From Candidatus Pantoea edessiphila (lineage in GTDB: Bacteria > Pseudomonadota > Gammaproteobacteria > Enterobacterales > Enterobacteriaceae): a DNA stretch of 64,000 nt. Both the position numbers and the translations under genes were made by a program. The stretch lies in NCBI RefSeq assembly GCF_002933355.1, contig NZ_PDKU01000002.1, forward strand, positions 1 to 64,000, given 5' to 3'. Shown here one piece after another: positions 31,298-42,798 of this stretch; positions within the stretch are counted from its first letter, which is position 1, and each line of letters begins with the position of its first letter. The notes beneath the pieces are model-generated. The model was not told the DNA's origin. It saw only the letters and a program-made list of their open reading frames with translations, and did no database searches.

Positions 31298-33145
31298 TTG
31301 AGTGATATGGTGAAAAACCTAGTTCTTTGGTTAGTCATCGCGATCGTATTGATGTCTGTATTTCAAAGTTTTGGGCCAAATGAGTTAAATAGTCGTAAAA
31401 TCGATTATTCAACTTTTTTGTCGGAAGTTAATCAAGATAGAATCCGTGAAGTTCGCATCAATGGGCGTGAAATTACTATTGTCAAGAAAGATAATCACAA
31501 GTGTATAACTTATATCCCTATTAACGATTCTAAATTACTTGATAATTTAATTACTAAAAATGTTAAAGTATCTGGTTCACCTCCAGAAGAACCAAGTTTG
31601 TTAGCTTCGATATTTATATCTTGGTTTCCAATGTTATTGCTAATAGGTGTATGGATTTTTTTTATGCGTCAAATACAAAGTGGTGGTAAAGGCGCAATGT
31701 CTTTTGGTAAGAGCAAAGCACGTATGTTAACGGAAGATCAAGTAAAAACCACTTTTGCAGATGTGGCTGGTTGTGATGAAGCAAAAGAAGAAGTTAGTGA
31801 ACTGGTTGAATATTTACGTGAACCTAGTCGTTTCCAAAGATTAGGTGGAAAAATTCCAAAAGGTATATTAATGGTTGGTCCGCCTGGTACTGGTAAAACA
31901 TTATTAGCTAAGGCAATAGCTGGTGAAGCTAAAGTGCCTTTTTTTACTATTTCAGGTTCAGATTTTGTAGAAATGTTTGTAGGAGTTGGTGCTTCTCGTG
32001 TTCGTGATATGTTCGAACAAGCAAAAAAAACAGCACCTTGTATCATTTTCATTGATGAAATTGATGCAGTAGGTCGTCAGAGAGGTGCTGGTTTAGGTGG
32101 AGGGCATGATGAAAGAGAACAAACATTAAACCAAATGTTAGTAGAGATGGATGGTTTTGAAGGAAATGAAGGAATCATAGTTATTGCAGCAACAAATCGT
32201 CCCGATGTTCTTGATCCTGCTTTACTTCGTCCTGGTAGATTTGATCGGCAAGTTGTGGTAGGTTTGCCTGATGTTAGAGGTAGAGAGCAAATTTTAAAAG
32301 TTCATATGCGTCGTATACCACTTGCATCAGATGTTGAGCCTATGATCATAGCAAGAGGTACCCCGGGATTTTCTGGTGCTGATTTAGCAAATCTTGTTAA
32401 TGAAGCTGCTCTTTTTGCTGCAAGGTTAAATAAAAGAGTTGTTTCTATGTTTGAATTTGAGAAAGCAAAAGATAAAATAATGATAGGCACCGAAAGACGT
32501 TCATTAGTGATGACTCCATCACAAAAGGAATCAACAGCTTATCACGAAGCAGGTCATGCTATTATTGGTCGTTTAGTGCCAGACCATGATCCAGTTCATA
32601 AGGTTACTATAATTCCTCGTGGTCGTGCGTTAGGAGTAACTTTTTTCCTGCCAAAGGATGATGAAATTAGTATAAGTAGGAAAAAATTGGAGAGTCAAAT
32701 CTCTACACTTTATGGTGGTCGTTTAGCAGAAGAAGTAATATATGGAATAGATTATGTTTCTACCGGTTCATCAAATGATATTAAAATTGCTACTAATTTA
32801 GCTAGAAATATGGTAACTCAATGGGGTTTTTCTGAAAAACTAGGTCCTTTATTATATGCAGAAGAAGATGGTGAAGTATTTTTAGGTCGTTCTGTTGCTA
32901 AAGCTAAACATATGTCAGATGAAACTGCACGTATTATAGATCAAGAAATAAAATATTTAATAGACAGTAACTATCAACGTGCTAAACATATACTTTATGA
33001 AAATATAGACATACTACATGCCATGAAAGAAGCTTTGATGAAATATGAAACTATTGATTCTTATCAAATAGATGATTTAATGGCAAGACGTCAAGTACGT
33101 CCTCCGGCCAGTTGGGATCAATCTAATGATATGCAAAAAATGTAA
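31298..33145 (+). CDS. ftsH: ATP-dependent zinc metalloprotease FtsH
   Basis: FtsH is the membrane-anchored AAA+ protease that degrades unassembled membrane proteins and, in E. coli, sigma-32 and LpxC. The 615-residue product has two transmembrane segments (about 5-25 and 98-120), Walker [11 protein letters not shown], Walker [14 protein letters not shown], the second region of homology [20 protein letters not shown], and the zinc motif HEAGH. The C-terminal tail is about 25-30 residues shorter than in E. coli. The start is taken as TTG 31298 because GAGG lies 8 nt before it; ATG 31307 is the alternative, as the E. coli gene has the same ambiguity. folP follows. Confidence 0.96.
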   Translation: MSDMVKNLVLWLVIAIVLMSVFQSFGPNELNSRKIDYSTFLSEVNQDRIREVRINGREITIVKKDNHKCITYIPINDSKLLDNLITKNVKVSGSPPEEPSLLASIFISWFPMLLLIGVWIFFMRQIQSGGKGAMSFGKSKARMLTEDQVKTTFADVAGCDEAKEEVSELVEYLREPSRFQRLGGKIPKGILMVGPPGTGKTLLAKAIAGEAKVPFFTISGSDFVEMFVGVGASRVRDMFEQAKKTAPCIIFIDEIDAVGRQRGAGLGGGHDEREQTLNQMLVEMDGFEGNEGIIVIAATNRPDVLDPALLRPGRFDRQVVVGLPDVRGREQILKVHMRRIPLASDVEPMIIARGTPGFSGADLANLVNEAALFAARLNKRVVSMFEFEKAKDKIMIGTERRSLVMTPSQKESTAYHEAGHAIIGRLVPDHDPVHKVTIIPRGRALGVTFFLPKDDEISISRKKLESQISTLYGGRLAEEVIYGIDYVSTGSSNDIKIATNLARNMVTQWGFSEKLGPLLYAEEDGEVFLGRSVAKAKHMSDETARIIDQEIKYLIDSNYQRAKHILYENIDILHAMKEALMKYETIDSYQIDDLMARRQVRPPASWDQSNDMQKM

Positions 33146-33254
33146 TTTATTAATGTGTATGATATTACAATAAAAAAATAAAAGATTAATATTTATTCAT
33201 TTCTTCGAAGATGCAAACTAATATTTATTGAATTTATTGATTTAGGTTTATAAT

Positions 33255-34079
33255 GTGAAATTATTATCTAAAAATTCACGTCTTATTTTATCTCATAATG
33301 ATACCATTGTTATGGGCATTTTAAATATTACTCCTGATTCTTTTTCAGATGGTGGTAAGTATAATATATTATCAAATGCATTGTTTCATGTTAATCACAT
33401 GATCAATGCAGGTGCTAGTATTATTGATGTAGGTGGAGAATCAACTCGCCCAGGTGCTAAAAACATCAGTATTGGAGAAGAATTAGAACGTGTAATTCCT
33501 ATAATTGAAGCTATTAAAAAGAATTTTAATACGTGGATATCAATTGACACTTCTAAACCTGAAGTAATGCAAGAAGCTTTAAAAGCAGGTGTTCACATGA
33601 TTAATGATACTCATTCTTTATCTAAAGATGGAGCTCTTGAAGTTGCAGTGAAAGCTAATGTACCTGTTTGTATTATGCACTATCCAATTAAGCTTTCTAA
33701 ATATCAAAATATTGTACACTTAGTTGATAGTTATTTTTCTAGTAAAATTGATGATTATGAAAAAGCTGGAATTAATAGAAATAATATAATTCTTGATCCT
33801 GGATTTGGATTTGGTAAAAGTCTTATGAATAATTATCATTTATTAGCTAACATAACTAAATTTCATCATTTTGGTTTGCCTTTATTAGTAGGTATCTCAC
33901 GTAAATCAATGATTGGTAAGCTATTAAAAGTTAGTGTATCAGATTGCCTGACAGGAAGTATTGCTTGCGCAGTTATTGCTTTAATGCAGGGTGTTCAAAT
34001 TATTCGTGTGCACGATGTTAAAGAAACTATAGGAGCTATAAATATAGTCAAAACTGTAAAGGAATGTAGTTATGGGTAA
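33255..34079 (+). CDS. folP: Dihydropteroate synthase, altered active-site loops
   Basis: FolP condenses p-aminobenzoate with hydroxymethyl-dihydropterin diphosphate in folate synthesis; it is the sulfonamide target. The 274-residue product (E. coli 282) keeps [50 protein letters not shown] and IRVHDVKE. Two normally strict motifs differ: NDIRS reads NDTHS (117-121), and the MHMQGxP loop is replaced by MHYPIK (141-146) with a local deletion of about six residues. Activity may be changed or reduced. It starts at GTG 33255; an ATG two bases earlier is out of frame. It overlaps glmM by 8 bp, the same order as in E. coli. Confidence 0.9.
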   Translation: MKLLSKNSRLILSHNDTIVMGILNITPDSFSDGGKYNILSNALFHVNHMINAGASIIDVGGESTRPGAKNISIGEELERVIPIIEAIKKNFNTWISIDTSKPEVMQEALKAGVHMINDTHSLSKDGALEVAVKANVPVCIMHYPIKLSKYQNIVHLVDSYFSSKIDDYEKAGINRNNIILDPGFGFGKSLMNNYHLLANITKFHHFGLPLLVGISRKSMIGKLLKVSVSDCLTGSIACAVIALMQGVQIIRVHDVKETIGAINIVKTVKECSYG

Positions 34080-35415
34080 TCTCAAATATTTCGGTACAGA
34101 TGGTATTCGCGGGAAAGTAGGAGAGTTGCCAATCACGCCAGATTTTGTTTTAAAACTAGGTTGGGCAGCAGGAAAAGTCTTAACAAGACACGGATCAAAA
34201 AAAGTAATTATAGGTAAGGATACACGTATTTCTGGTTACATGCTAGAATCAGCATTAGAATCAGGATTATCCGCAGCTGGTTTATCAGCTGCTTTTACTG
34301 GACCAATGCCCACACCAGCTATTGCATATTTAACACGTACCTTTAGAGCAGAAGCCGGTATAGTTATTTCTGCATCACATAACCCCTATGATGATAATGG
34401 TATTAAATTTTTTTCTTCAAACGGAACTAAATTACCTGACTATGTAGAAGAATCTATTGAATTAGAAATGCAAAAACCAATAACTTGTGTTGAATCTTCA
34501 CTATTAGGACGTGCTAGTCGAATTGTTGATGCATCAGGTCGTTATATTGAGTTTTGTAAAGGAACATTTCCAAATAATCTTAATCTTAATGGATTAAAAA
34601 TTGTTGTTGATTGTGCTAATGGATCTACTTATCATATTGCACCTAATGTTTTAAGCGAATTAGGAGCTGAAGTAATCTCTATTGCTGTACAGCCAAATGG
34701 TGTAAATATTAATAAAGAATGTGGTACATCTCATATTTACATGTTACAACGTGTTCTTTCAGAAAAAGCTGATTTAGGTTTATCTTATGATGGTGATGGT
34801 GATCGTATTACCATGATTGATCATTTAGGTCAGAAAGTAGATGGTGATCAAATTCTTTATATTATTGCAAGAGAAGGTTTAAAACAAGGTAACTTAAGTG
34901 GTGGAGTAGTAGGGACTTTGATGAGTAATATGGGATTAGAAATTGCTTTAAAGCAATTAGGTATTCCATTTGAACGTGCCAAAGTAGGAGATCGTTATGT
35001 AATCGAAAAAATGAATGAAAAGGGTTGGAGGTTGGGAGCTGAAAATTCAGGTCATGTAATTTTATTAGATAAGACTACTACTTGTGACGGCATTATTGCT
35101 AGTTTACAAGTTCTAACAGCTATGGTTCGTAATCAGATGAGTTTACATGATTTATGTAGTGGAATAAATATGTTTCCACAAATTTTAATAAATATTCATA
35201 CACCGAGTAATATAAATCCTTTAGAAAACAATAATGTAAAAAAATTGACTAAAGAAATAGAAGAAGAACTTTCTGAATATGGTCGTGTGTTACTTAGAAA
35301 ATCTGGGACTGAACCTCTTATCAGAGTCATGGTAGAAGGTAAAGATAAAAAACAAGTAAAAGAACTAGCTGATCGTCTTGTGAAGCAAATTAAATTAACT
35401 ATTGATATAATATAA
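34072..35415 (+). CDS. glmM: Phosphoglucosamine mutase
   Basis: GlmM converts glucosamine-6-phosphate to glucosamine-1-phosphate for UDP-GlcNAc, feeding MurA and any LPS synthesis. The 447-residue product (E. coli 445) has the phosphoserine loop [12 protein letters not shown] with S102, the metal-binding DGDGDR in [10 protein letters not shown], the sugar-binding GAENSGHVI, and the C-terminal phosphate loop [12 protein letters not shown]. All key residues are intact. The ATG lies inside the end of folP, implying translational coupling. Confidence 0.97.
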   Translation: MGNLKYFGTDGIRGKVGELPITPDFVLKLGWAAGKVLTRHGSKKVIIGKDTRISGYMLESALESGLSAAGLSAAFTGPMPTPAIAYLTRTFRAEAGIVISASHNPYDDNGIKFFSSNGTKLPDYVEESIELEMQKPITCVESSLLGRASRIVDASGRYIEFCKGTFPNNLNLNGLKIVVDCANGSTYHIAPNVLSELGAEVISIAVQPNGVNINKECGTSHIYMLQRVLSEKADLGLSYDGDGDRITMIDHLGQKVDGDQILYIIAREGLKQGNLSGGVVGTLMSNMGLEIALKQLGIPFERAKVGDRYVIEKMNEKGWRLGAENSGHVILLDKTTTCDGIIASLQVLTAMVRNQMSLHDLCSGINMFPQILINIHTPSNINPLENNNVKKLTKEIEEELSEYGRVLLRKSGTEPLIRVMVEGKDKKQVKELADRLVKQIKLTIDII

Positions 35416-35494
35416 TATGTTTGTTAATATTCTTACATATGGTTTATGCATAGGATTCTAAATTTTAAAATGATTTTACAGGTGTAAGCTAATT

Positions 35495-35818
35495 ATGTAT
35501 TTAGCTATTTTGATAACATTTTTTACCGTGTCTATTACTTTTATAGTTTTAGTCATGTTTCAACAAAGTAAAGGTGCTGGTATAGAAAATTCTTTTAATT
35601 CAAATACATCAGGTGTGTTATTTAACACAATCAGTTCTGATTGTATCTTAAATAGAACTATTGTTATTTTAGCTATTTTATTTTTTTTGATTAATTTGAT
35701 TTTAAGTAACTGGAATAATAATAATATTTCTAATAGAACTGCATGGGAAAATCTTTCTGTACCTACAAAGACACAGAAAGTAAATTTTTCTTCTAAAAAG
35801 CTTAATAAGCATAATTAA
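35495..35818 (+). CDS. secG: Protein translocase subunit SecG
   Basis: SecG is the non-essential third subunit of the SecYEG channel. The 107-residue product (E. coli 110) has two transmembrane segments at about 2-24 and 52-72 with the cytoplasmic loop VMFQQSKGAG between them, and the conserved WENLS tail segment. Residues between are drifted. A run of Asn (NWNNNN) reflects AT bias. tRNA-Leu(GAG) follows by 25 bp, as secG-leuU does in E. coli. Confidence 0.93.
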   Translation: MYLAILITFFTVSITFIVLVMFQQSKGAGIENSFNSNTSGVLFNTISSDCILNRTIVILAILFFLINLILSNWNNNNISNRTAWENLSVPTKTQKVNFSSKKLNKHN

Positions 35819-35843
35819 TATATGTAAAATTAGTTGATAAAAT

Positions 35844-35930
35844 ACCGAGGTGGTGGAACTGGTAGACACGCTACTTTGAGGTGGTAGTGCCTTTTTTGGT
35901 TTACGGGTTCAAATCCCGTCCTCGGTACCA
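35844..35930 (+). tRNA. leuU: tRNA-Leu (GAG)
   Basis: An 87-nt type II tRNA with anticodon GAG at 35878-35880, a long variable arm, T-loop TTCAAAT and encoded CCA at 35928-35930. It is very close to E. coli leuU, which has a G1-U72 pair; here position 1 is A, giving a standard A1-U72 pair. Probably cotranscribed with secG. Confidence 0.95.
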
Positions 35931-35952
35931 TTTGTCTATTGTCTATAGTGTA

Positions 35953-35981
35953 TTGACATGATTAGTAACAAATGCTAGAAA
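35953..35981 (+). promoter_or_regulatory. Candidate sigma-70 promoter for the rimP-nusA-infB operon
   Basis: TTGACA at 35953-35958 is a perfect -35 box, followed after 17 bp by TAGAAA at 35976-35981 as a weak -10. It lies about 195 bp before rimP, where E. coli has metY and its promoter; metY and argG are missing here. A canonical TTGACA is rare in this AT-rich DNA. Confidence 0.5.
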
Positions 35982-36074
35982 TGCATGCTCTAAGATATTT
36001 TTATAAAATATTTTCCTTAGATTTAATCTATTGTTTTAATTATCTAGGGAGGGGTTATTTGGGAATATTAATTA

Positions 36075-36137
36075 TTTGCTTAACTGATAACAAAAATCCC
36101 CGATTTTGACGGGGTTTTTTGTTATCAGTTAAGCAAA
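36075..36137 (+). terminator. Very long hairpin upstream of rimP (terminator or attenuator)
   Basis: Bases 36075-36102 and 36110-36137 form a 28-bp stem with one mismatch and a 7-nt loop. The inner CCCCG/CGGGG is followed by TTTTTT at 36115-36120, so the inner part can act alone as an intrinsic terminator. It stands 38 bp before the rimP start and downstream of the candidate promoter at 35953. It could terminate the secG-leuU transcript, attenuate the nusA operon, or be a double-strand RNase III site. Confidence 0.7.
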
Positions 36138-36175
36138 AGTTTTTTATTGTTTATGTTCTAAACGGAGAATAGTTT

Positions 36176-36652
36176 TTGTCCAAATTACAAAGAAATTTAA
36201 TAAAATTAATATCAACAAAAATAGAGAAGCTTGGATACCAATTAATAGGCATTTATTTTATTAAAAATCGTGTATCAACTCTCCGTATTTATATTGATAG
36301 TAAAAATTATATCAATAAGGGCATTACTATAGATGACTGTGCAAATGTTAGTTACCAAATAAGTAAAATGATGGACATAGAAGACTTGATTATCACACCA
36401 TATAATCTTGAAGTTTCATCACCAGGATTAGATCGTCCTCTATTTACTTCAAAACATTATCTGAAATCTTTAGGCAAAGAAGTACGTTTATTATTATATG
36501 TAGCCACTCAAAACCGCCGCAAGTGGAAGGGAATTATTAAATCTGTTAAAGGAGATATGATTACGGTAAATGTTGAGGGATACGATAAAGTATTTGCTTT
36601 AAATAATATTAAAAAAGCAAAATTAGTTCCCTGCTTCCAGAATCCGGATTGA
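36176..36652 (+). CDS. rimP: Ribosome maturation factor RimP
   Basis: RimP assists 30S subunit maturation. The 158-residue product shows [22 protein letters not shown], the family motif [33 protein letters not shown] and [19 protein letters not shown]. It starts at TTG 36176, decided by GGAG at 36164-36167 and alignment of [12 protein letters not shown] with the family start. It carries about eight extra residues compared with E. coli (insertion KGIT and a longer tail). It opens the rimP-nusA-infB-rbfA-truB-rpsO-pnp series. Confidence 0.93.
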   Translation: MSKLQRNLIKLISTKIEKLGYQLIGIYFIKNRVSTLRIYIDSKNYINKGITIDDCANVSYQISKMMDIEDLIITPYNLEVSSPGLDRPLFTSKHYLKSLGKEVRLLLYVATQNRRKWKGIIKSVKGDMITVNVEGYDKVFALNNIKKAKLVPCFQNPD

Positions 36653-36663
36653 GAAAAATCAAA

Positions 36664-38154
36664 ATGAACAAAGAGATATTAGCTGTTGTAGAAGCCGTTT
36701 CTAACGAAAAAGCTTTGCCACGTGAAAAGATCTTTGAGGCGTTAGAACGAGCCTTAGCTACTGCAACTAAAAAAAAGTACGAACAAGAAATAGATGTACG
36801 CGTAAGTATTAATCGTAAAAGTGGTGATTTTGATACCTTTCGTAGATGGGAAATAGTAGAAGAGGTGATACAACCAACACGTGAAATTACACTTGAAGCA
36901 GCTAGATTTGAAAATAAAGAGTTTAATGTAGGTGAATATATTGAAGATCAAATAGAATCAGTAACTTTTGACCGAATAACTACTCAAACTGCTAAACAAG
37001 TTATTGTACAAAAAGTACGTGAAGCTGAACGTGCTATGTTAATTGATAAATTTCGTAAACAAAAAGGTGAAATGGTTAAATGTGTAGTAAAAAAAATTAA
37101 TCGTGATAGCATTTCCTTAGATTTAGGTAATAATGCAGAAGCTATAATATTACGCGAAGATATTTTACCTCGTGAAAACTTTAGACCAGGAGATAGAATT
37201 CGTGGAGTGTTGTATTCTATACGTCCTGAAGCAAGAGGTGCACAATTTTTTATTACTCGTTCTAAACCTGAGATGCTAATTGAATTATTTCGTATTGAAG
37301 TACCAGAAATAAATGAAGACATTATTGAAATCAAAGCAGCTACTCGTGATCCTGGTTCTCGTGCTAAGATTGCAGTTAAAACCAACGATAAACGCATCGA
37401 TCCCATAGGTGCCTGTGTAGGTATGCGTGGTTCACGTGTTCAAGCTGTCTCTAATGAATTAGGTGGAGAACGAATTGACATAGTACTGTGGGATGATAAT
37501 CCAGCACAATTTGTTATTAACGCAATGGCACCAGCTGATGTGACATCAATTATAGTTGACGAAGATAATCATACTATGGATATTGCTGTTGAAGCAAGTA
37601 ATCTTGCTCAAGCAATCGGTCGTAACGGACAGAATGTAAGATTAGCTTCACAACTTAGTGGTTGGGAATTAAATGTAATGACTATTGAAGATTTACAAGC
37701 AAAACATCAGGCTGAAGCTCATATAGCAATCAATATGTTTACTAAACATCTTAATGTAAGTCAAGATTTTGCTACAATTTTAGTTGAGAAAGGCTTTTCT
37801 TCTTTAGAAGAACTAGCATACGTACCAATCAGTGAATTATTAGAAATTGGTGGTTTAAACGAAGATGTTATTAAAAAATTACGCAAACAAGCTAAAAATG
37901 TATTAACTACTTTAGCATTAGCTAAAGAAGAGACTATAGGTACTAATAGACCTGATAAAGATTTATTGAATTTAAAAGGGTTAAGTCGTGCTTTGGCTTT
38001 TCGATTAGCATTAAAAGGTATTTCAACATTAGAAAAATTAGCTGAGCAAAGTATTGAAGATCTAGTTGACATTGAAGAGCTTACTAAAACACAGGCTGGT
38101 ACGTTGATTATGGCTGCACGTAATATATGTTGGTTTGGTAATAAAGCGGAATAA
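36664..38154 (+). CDS. nusA: Transcription termination/antitermination factor NusA
   Basis: NusA binds RNA polymerase and modulates pausing, termination and antitermination. The 496-residue product (E. coli 495) has the N-terminal polymerase-binding domain, an S1 domain at about 135-200, two KH domains ([17 protein letters not shown] and [18 protein letters not shown]), and two C-terminal acidic repeats from about 365. I chose ATG 36664 because [19 protein letters not shown] is the family start. It begins 11 bp after rimP. Confidence 0.97.
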   Translation: MNKEILAVVEAVSNEKALPREKIFEALERALATATKKKYEQEIDVRVSINRKSGDFDTFRRWEIVEEVIQPTREITLEAARFENKEFNVGEYIEDQIESVTFDRITTQTAKQVIVQKVREAERAMLIDKFRKQKGEMVKCVVKKINRDSISLDLGNNAEAIILREDILPRENFRPGDRIRGVLYSIRPEARGAQFFITRSKPEMLIELFRIEVPEINEDIIEIKAATRDPGSRAKIAVKTNDKRIDPIGACVGMRGSRVQAVSNELGGERIDIVLWDDNPAQFVINAMAPADVTSIIVDEDNHTMDIAVEASNLAQAIGRNGQNVRLASQLSGWELNVMTIEDLQAKHQAEAHIAINMFTKHLNVSQDFATILVEKGFSSLEELAYVPISELLEIGGLNEDVIKKLRKQAKNVLTTLALAKEETIGTNRPDKDLLNLKGLSRALAFRLALKGISTLEKLAEQSIEDLVDIEELTKTQAGTLIMAARNICWFGNKAE

Positions 38155-38168
38155 CGGGAAGGAATATA

Positions 38169-40793
38169 ATGATAGATGTAACCGTACAATCGCTGGCCTC
38201 AGAAATTCAGATTTCAGTAGATCGGTTAATTCAACAATTTGCTAATGCAGGAATCTTTAAATCTGAACATGATAAAGTAACTCAGAATGAAAAAGAAATT
38301 TTATTATCTTATTTAAATCATGAACATGGGACTAAGAATCATTCTGATAAATTGATTTTACAACGTAAGATAAGAAGTACTCTAAATATTTCAAGTGTTG
38401 GAGGAAAACATAAATCAGTAAAAATTGAGGTTCGTAAAAGACGTACTTATACTAAAGATATTACAGAAATAGCAAAATTTAATGTAGAAAAAAACCAAAA
38501 AGTACAAGACAAACTATTATCAGAAAATGTAACTACATCAAAAAAATCAGAAAGAAATAAGAGCTTAACAGATAATAAAAATAAAGTAAAAAATCATAAA
38601 GCTACTGAATCAATGATTAAAACTCTACAAAACAACAAAAAACTTCTAGAAGTTGAAAAAGCTGAGCTAAAACGTAAAACTGAAGAAACAACACACCGTA
38701 GAATCGCAAGAGAAACACGTATTGCAATAGAAAAAGTTCATCTTTCGGCTGAAAAAAAAGCTGAAGATTGGAAGAATAAGGAAGAAAATGATCATAATCT
38801 AAATGATAATAAATATACCCATCGCTCTGAAGATGAAAACGATCGTCAAATTGAATCTAGCCGTAAGTATATGCGTAATAATAAAATATTGCGTTCAATA
38901 AAAAAAAGCAATAAACGTACTGAACCAAAAAGTGATCTTGAAGAATTACGAGGTTTTATTAGAATCAATAAAAGTAATAAAAATCGTAATAAACAAAATA
39001 TACTACAACAAAGTTTTAATAAACCAAGTCAAGCAGTAAGCCGTAATGTAGTCATTGGAGAAACTATTACTGTTTCTGAATTAGCTAATAAAATGGCTGT
39101 TAAAGGTTCATCAGTAATTAAAGCAATGATAAAAATGGGAGCTATGGCAACAATTAATCAGGTTCTTGATCAAGAAACAGCTCAACTTGTTGCTGAAGAA
39201 ATGGGACATAAAGTGATATTACGTAATGAAAATGAATTGGAAGAATCATTAATAAAAGATCGTAATATTAACGCTGTACAGGAAAATCGTGCACCAATCG
39301 TCACTATTATGGGTCATGTAGATCATGGTAAAACTTCTTTGCTTGATTATATTCGTTCTACTAAAATAGCTCCTTGTGAAGCTGGCGGTATTACCCAACA
39401 TATTGGTGCTTATCATGTTGAAACGAAAAATGGGATGATAACTTTTCTAGACACTCCAGGACATGCAGCATTTACATCAATGCGTGCACGTGGAGCACAA
39501 ATAACCGATATCGTAGTTTTAGTTGTTGCTGTAGATGATGGAGTAATGCCACAAACTGTTGAGGCTATACAACATGCAAAAGCAGCTAATGTACCTGTTA
39601 TAGTAGCTATCAATAAAATTGATAAACAAGAAAATGATCCAGAACGCATTAAAAATGAATTAACTAAATACAACATTATTCCAGAAGAATGGGGTGGAGA
39701 CAATATATTTGTTAATGTTTCTGCAAAAAATGGAATTGGTATTAATGATTTACTAAATGCAATTTCACTGCAAGCAGAATTACTAGAATTAAAAGCTGTT
39801 TATCAAGGTATGGCAAGAGGAGTAGTCATAGAATCATTTTTAGATAAAGGTAGAGGTCCAGTAGCTACTATCTTAGTAAGAGAAGGACAACTTAACATTA
39901 ATGATATTATTCTTTGTGGTTTTGAGTACGGTCGTGTTCGTGCAATGCGTGATGAACATGGTTGTAAAATAATAAGAGTAAAACCATCAATTCCTGTTGA
40001 AATTCTAGGCTTATCTGGCGTACCAGCTGCAGGTGATGAAATGACTGTTGTGCGAGATGAAAGAAAGGCTCGTGAAGTTGCTCTTTATCGTCAAGGTAAG
40101 TTTAGAGAAATAAAATTGGCACGTCAACAGAAATTTAAATTAGAAAATGTGTTTTCTAGTATAGAAAAAAACGAAATATCTGAATTAAATATTGTTTTAA
40201 AAGCAGATGTGCAAGGTTCTGTAGAAGCGATTTGTGATGCAATAATTAAACTATCTACTAAAGAAATAAAAGTAAATATTATATATTCTGGTGTAGGTGG
40301 TATAACCGAAACTGATGCTACTTTAGCATCTGCATCTAATGCAATTATAATAGGATTTAACGTTCGAGCAGATGCATCAGCTAGATATATCATTGATAAT
40401 GCAGCTTTAAATGTTCGTTATTACTCTGTAATATATAATTTAATTGATGAAGTCAAAGCAGCAATGAGTGGCATGTTAACACCTGAGTATAAACAACAGA
40501 TCATCGGATTAGCTATTGTTCGTAATTTATTTAAATCAATAAGATTTGGTTCTATTGCAGGTTGTATGGTATTAGAAGGTAATATAAAGCGCAATAATCC
40601 TATTAGAATTTTACGTGATAATGTAGTAATTTACGAAGGTGAACTTGAATCTTTAAGACGTTTTAAAGAAGATGTTAATGAAGTACGTAATGGTACGGAA
40701 TGTGGTATAGGAGTAAAAAATTACAAAGATATACACGTTGGTGATATAATTGAAGTGTTTGAAACTATAAAAATAAAACGTACAGTTAATTAA
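38169..40793 (+). CDS. infB: Translation initiation factor IF-2
   Basis: IF-2 recruits initiator tRNA to the 30S subunit and drives subunit joining by GTP hydrolysis. The 874-residue product (E. coli 890) has the conserved N-terminal subdomain [20 protein letters not shown] and a long charged Lys/Glu/Asn-rich stretch (about 50-280) that replaces the Ala/Arg/Glu-rich helix of E. coli. The G domain follows with [17 protein letters not shown] and NKID, and a conserved C-terminal half ending [13 protein letters not shown]. The linker shows strong AT-driven drift while the core is nearly unchanged. Confidence 0.97.
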   Translation: MIDVTVQSLASEIQISVDRLIQQFANAGIFKSEHDKVTQNEKEILLSYLNHEHGTKNHSDKLILQRKIRSTLNISSVGGKHKSVKIEVRKRRTYTKDITEIAKFNVEKNQKVQDKLLSENVTTSKKSERNKSLTDNKNKVKNHKATESMIKTLQNNKKLLEVEKAELKRKTEETTHRRIARETRIAIEKVHLSAEKKAEDWKNKEENDHNLNDNKYTHRSEDENDRQIESSRKYMRNNKILRSIKKSNKRTEPKSDLEELRGFIRINKSNKNRNKQNILQQSFNKPSQAVSRNVVIGETITVSELANKMAVKGSSVIKAMIKMGAMATINQVLDQETAQLVAEEMGHKVILRNENELEESLIKDRNINAVQENRAPIVTIMGHVDHGKTSLLDYIRSTKIAPCEAGGITQHIGAYHVETKNGMITFLDTPGHAAFTSMRARGAQITDIVVLVVAVDDGVMPQTVEAIQHAKAANVPVIVAINKIDKQENDPERIKNELTKYNIIPEEWGGDNIFVNVSAKNGIGINDLLNAISLQAELLELKAVYQGMARGVVIESFLDKGRGPVATILVREGQLNINDIILCGFEYGRVRAMRDEHGCKIIRVKPSIPVEILGLSGVPAAGDEMTVVRDERKAREVALYRQGKFREIKLARQQKFKLENVFSSIEKNEISELNIVLKADVQGSVEAICDAIIKLSTKEIKVNIIYSGVGGITETDATLASASNAIIIGFNVRADASARYIIDNAALNVRYYSVIYNLIDEVKAAMSGMLTPEYKQQIIGLAIVRNLFKSIRFGSIAGCMVLEGNIKRNNPIRILRDNVVIYEGELESLRRFKEDVNEVRNGTECGIGVKNYKDIHVGDIIEVFETIKIKRTVN

Positions 40794-40805
40794 TATACTT
40801 CATAA

Positions 40806-40842
40806 AATTCGATAGGTAAATACAGTAAGAGCCTATCGAATT
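40806..40842 (+). other. Hairpin between infB and rbfA
   Basis: AATTCGATAGG (40806-40816) pairs with CCTATCGAATT (40832-40842), an 11-bp stem with a 15-nt loop and no T tract after it. It lies within an operon, so an mRNA processing or stability element is more likely than a terminator. Confidence 0.5.
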
Positions 40843-40864
40843 AGCAGTAAGTGGGTGAAAAACA

Positions 40865-41224
40865 ATGGGAAGAGAATTTGATCGTTCACTTCGTGTCTCG
40901 CAAGAGATTCAAAAAGAAATTACAATGATATTACAATATAAAATTAATGATCCTCGTTTAAAAATGATGATTACCGTATCTGGTGTTGAAGTATCTCGTG
41001 ATTTATCATATGCAAAAATATTTGTTACTTTTTTCAAAGAACAAAATGAAGATAAACATATCATAAAAAACGGACTACAAGCACTAAAAGAATCTTGTAA
41101 TTATATACGAATTTTATTGAGTAAAAATATGAAATTACGTGTTATACCTAATTTGTCTTTTTTTTATGATAATTCTCTTGAAAAAGGTAAATATATTTGC
41201 AATCTTATCAAGATAAATAAATAA
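40865..41224 (+). CDS. rbfA: Ribosome-binding factor A
   Basis: RbfA binds 30S precursors and aids 16S 5' end maturation. The 119-residue product has SLRVSQEIQKEITMILQYKINDPRL, TVSGVEVSRDLSYAKIFVTF and the ending LRVIPNLSFFYDNSLEKG. E. coli RbfA (133 aa) has a longer flexible C-terminal tail, which is dispensable in E. coli. ATG 40865 aligns with the family. It sits between infB and truB as usual. Confidence 0.95.
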   Translation: MGREFDRSLRVSQEIQKEITMILQYKINDPRLKMMITVSGVEVSRDLSYAKIFVTFFKEQNEDKHIIKNGLQALKESCNYIRILLSKNMKLRVIPNLSFFYDNSLEKGKYICNLIKINK

Positions 41225-41272
41225 TAAAATAATCATCAAAAATTTAATGGATTACCTGAATAAGGAATTTTA

Positions 41273-42202
41273 ATGTATTTTAGTTCTTTCATTACAAATG
41301 GTATTTTATTATTGGATAAACCAAGTGGTATTACATCTAATAATGCATTGAAAGAGGTAAAGCATATTTTTGGCATTAATAAAGCAGGATATACTGGTAC
41401 TTTAGATCCTCTAGCAACGGGAATGTTACCTATTTGTTTTGGAGAAGCTACTAAATTTTCGCAATATTTATCAAATGCCAACAAACGTTATTTGGTATTA
41501 GCTAGATTGGGTAAAAAAACTGATACATTAGATAAATGTGGTAATATATTAAAAGAAAGTCCTATTGATTTTAATATAAAAGATTTACATAATGTATTGA
41601 AAAGTTTTGAAGGTATTATTTCGCAATTGCCACCTATGTTTTCAGCATTAAAATATAAAGGTATTCCTCTATACAAATATGCTCGCAAGGGTATAATAAT
41701 TAAAAGAAAAGAGCGTTTAATTACTATTTATGAATTAAATTTTATTAAATGGATCGACGATGAATTAGAATTAGAGGTTAATTGTTCTAAAGGTACCTAT
41801 ATTCGTACTCTTATTGATGATATAGGAGAAAAATTAGGTTGTAGTGCTCACGTAATAAAATTACGTCGTTTACAAGTTGCAAACTGTAATTTAAATAAAA
41901 TGTTCACTTTTGAACAATTAAATAAATTGTTTTCTGTTTTTGTTAAAACTGGTATGTCTCTAAAAGATCTGGTTGATCGTTTAATTTTACCAATTGATAG
42001 TCAGTTATCCCATTTACCTACGTTAAATTTGCTTCCTTGTAACGTTAATAAATTGAAACAGGGAAAATTAATATCTGTTGATGAAGTTTTACCAAAAGGA
42101 TTTTTACGAATAACAGAAGGTGATTTTTGTAAATTTGTTGGTATCGCAAAAATTATTAATAACGGTTTTATAGCTCCACATCGTTTATTAAATATTTGTT
42201 GA
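41273..42202 (+). CDS. truB: tRNA pseudouridine(55) synthase
   Basis: TruB makes pseudouridine 55 in the T-loop of all elongator tRNAs. The 309-residue product (E. coli 314) has ILLLDKPSGITSNNAL, the catalytic D45 in GYTGTLDPLATGMLPICFGEATKFSQYL, ALKYKGIPLYKYARKG, CSKGTYIRTLIDDIGEKLGCSAHVIKLRR, and a drifted C-terminal PUA domain. The N-terminal Arg-rich tail of E. coli is replaced by a short sequence. The start is ATG 41273. Confidence 0.95.
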   Translation: MYFSSFITNGILLLDKPSGITSNNALKEVKHIFGINKAGYTGTLDPLATGMLPICFGEATKFSQYLSNANKRYLVLARLGKKTDTLDKCGNILKESPIDFNIKDLHNVLKSFEGIISQLPPMFSALKYKGIPLYKYARKGIIIKRKERLITIYELNFIKWIDDELELEVNCSKGTYIRTLIDDIGEKLGCSAHVIKLRRLQVANCNLNKMFTFEQLNKLFSVFVKTGMSLKDLVDRLILPIDSQLSHLPTLNLLPCNVNKLKQGKLISVDEVLPKGFLRITEGDFCKFVGIAKIINNGFIAPHRLLNIC

Positions 42203-42320
42203 GATCAATCAACTAAATTTTAATAATCACTTATACATATTTACTGAATGAGTAACAATAATAAAATATATATCTAAATAAATATCGGTTATAATAAATT
42301 GATATTCAATGGAGTCAATT

Positions 42321-42590
42321 ATGTTCGTTAATCTAGAGCTTAAAAAAGAAATTATTGCCAATTATGGCAAAAATACTAATGATAATGGTAGATCTGAAGT
42401 ACAAATAGCTTTATTAACTTTTCGTATAAATCATCTTCAAGAACATTTTTCTCAACATAAAAAAGATTATCATAGTCGTATGGGGTTATTACGTATAGTT
42501 TCTCAACGTCGTAAACTATTAGACTATTTGAAACATAAAGATATTATAAGATATACTAATTTAATTGATAATCTTAATATACGTCGTTAA
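42321..42590 (+). CDS. rpsO: 30S ribosomal protein S15
   Basis: S15 is a primary binder of the 16S central domain and in E. coli represses its own translation. The 89-residue product equals E. coli S15 in length: [49 protein letters not shown] spans about 28-76. ATG 42321 follows GGAG at 42311-42314; an upstream in-frame ATG at 42309 is rejected on family alignment. pnp follows after 255 bp. Confidence 0.96.
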   Translation: MFVNLELKKEIIANYGKNTNDNGRSEVQIALLTFRINHLQEHFSQHKKDYHSRMGLLRIVSQRRKLLDYLKHKDIIRYTNLIDNLNIRR

Positions 42591-42798
42591 ATTATAAGCA
42601 ATAATTTTTACCGGTAATTATATGAATAAGTTTTGAATAATTCTATATAATTAAATAGTAATATTTTATATTACTAAACTAATTAGTAACAATTTAATAC
42701 AAATTATTTTTTGTTACTTAATATGGTCTTTATTTATATAACAATGTTTTATATTGTTTGTTTTTATTTCAATATATAATTAAAGATCCGTAATCAAT

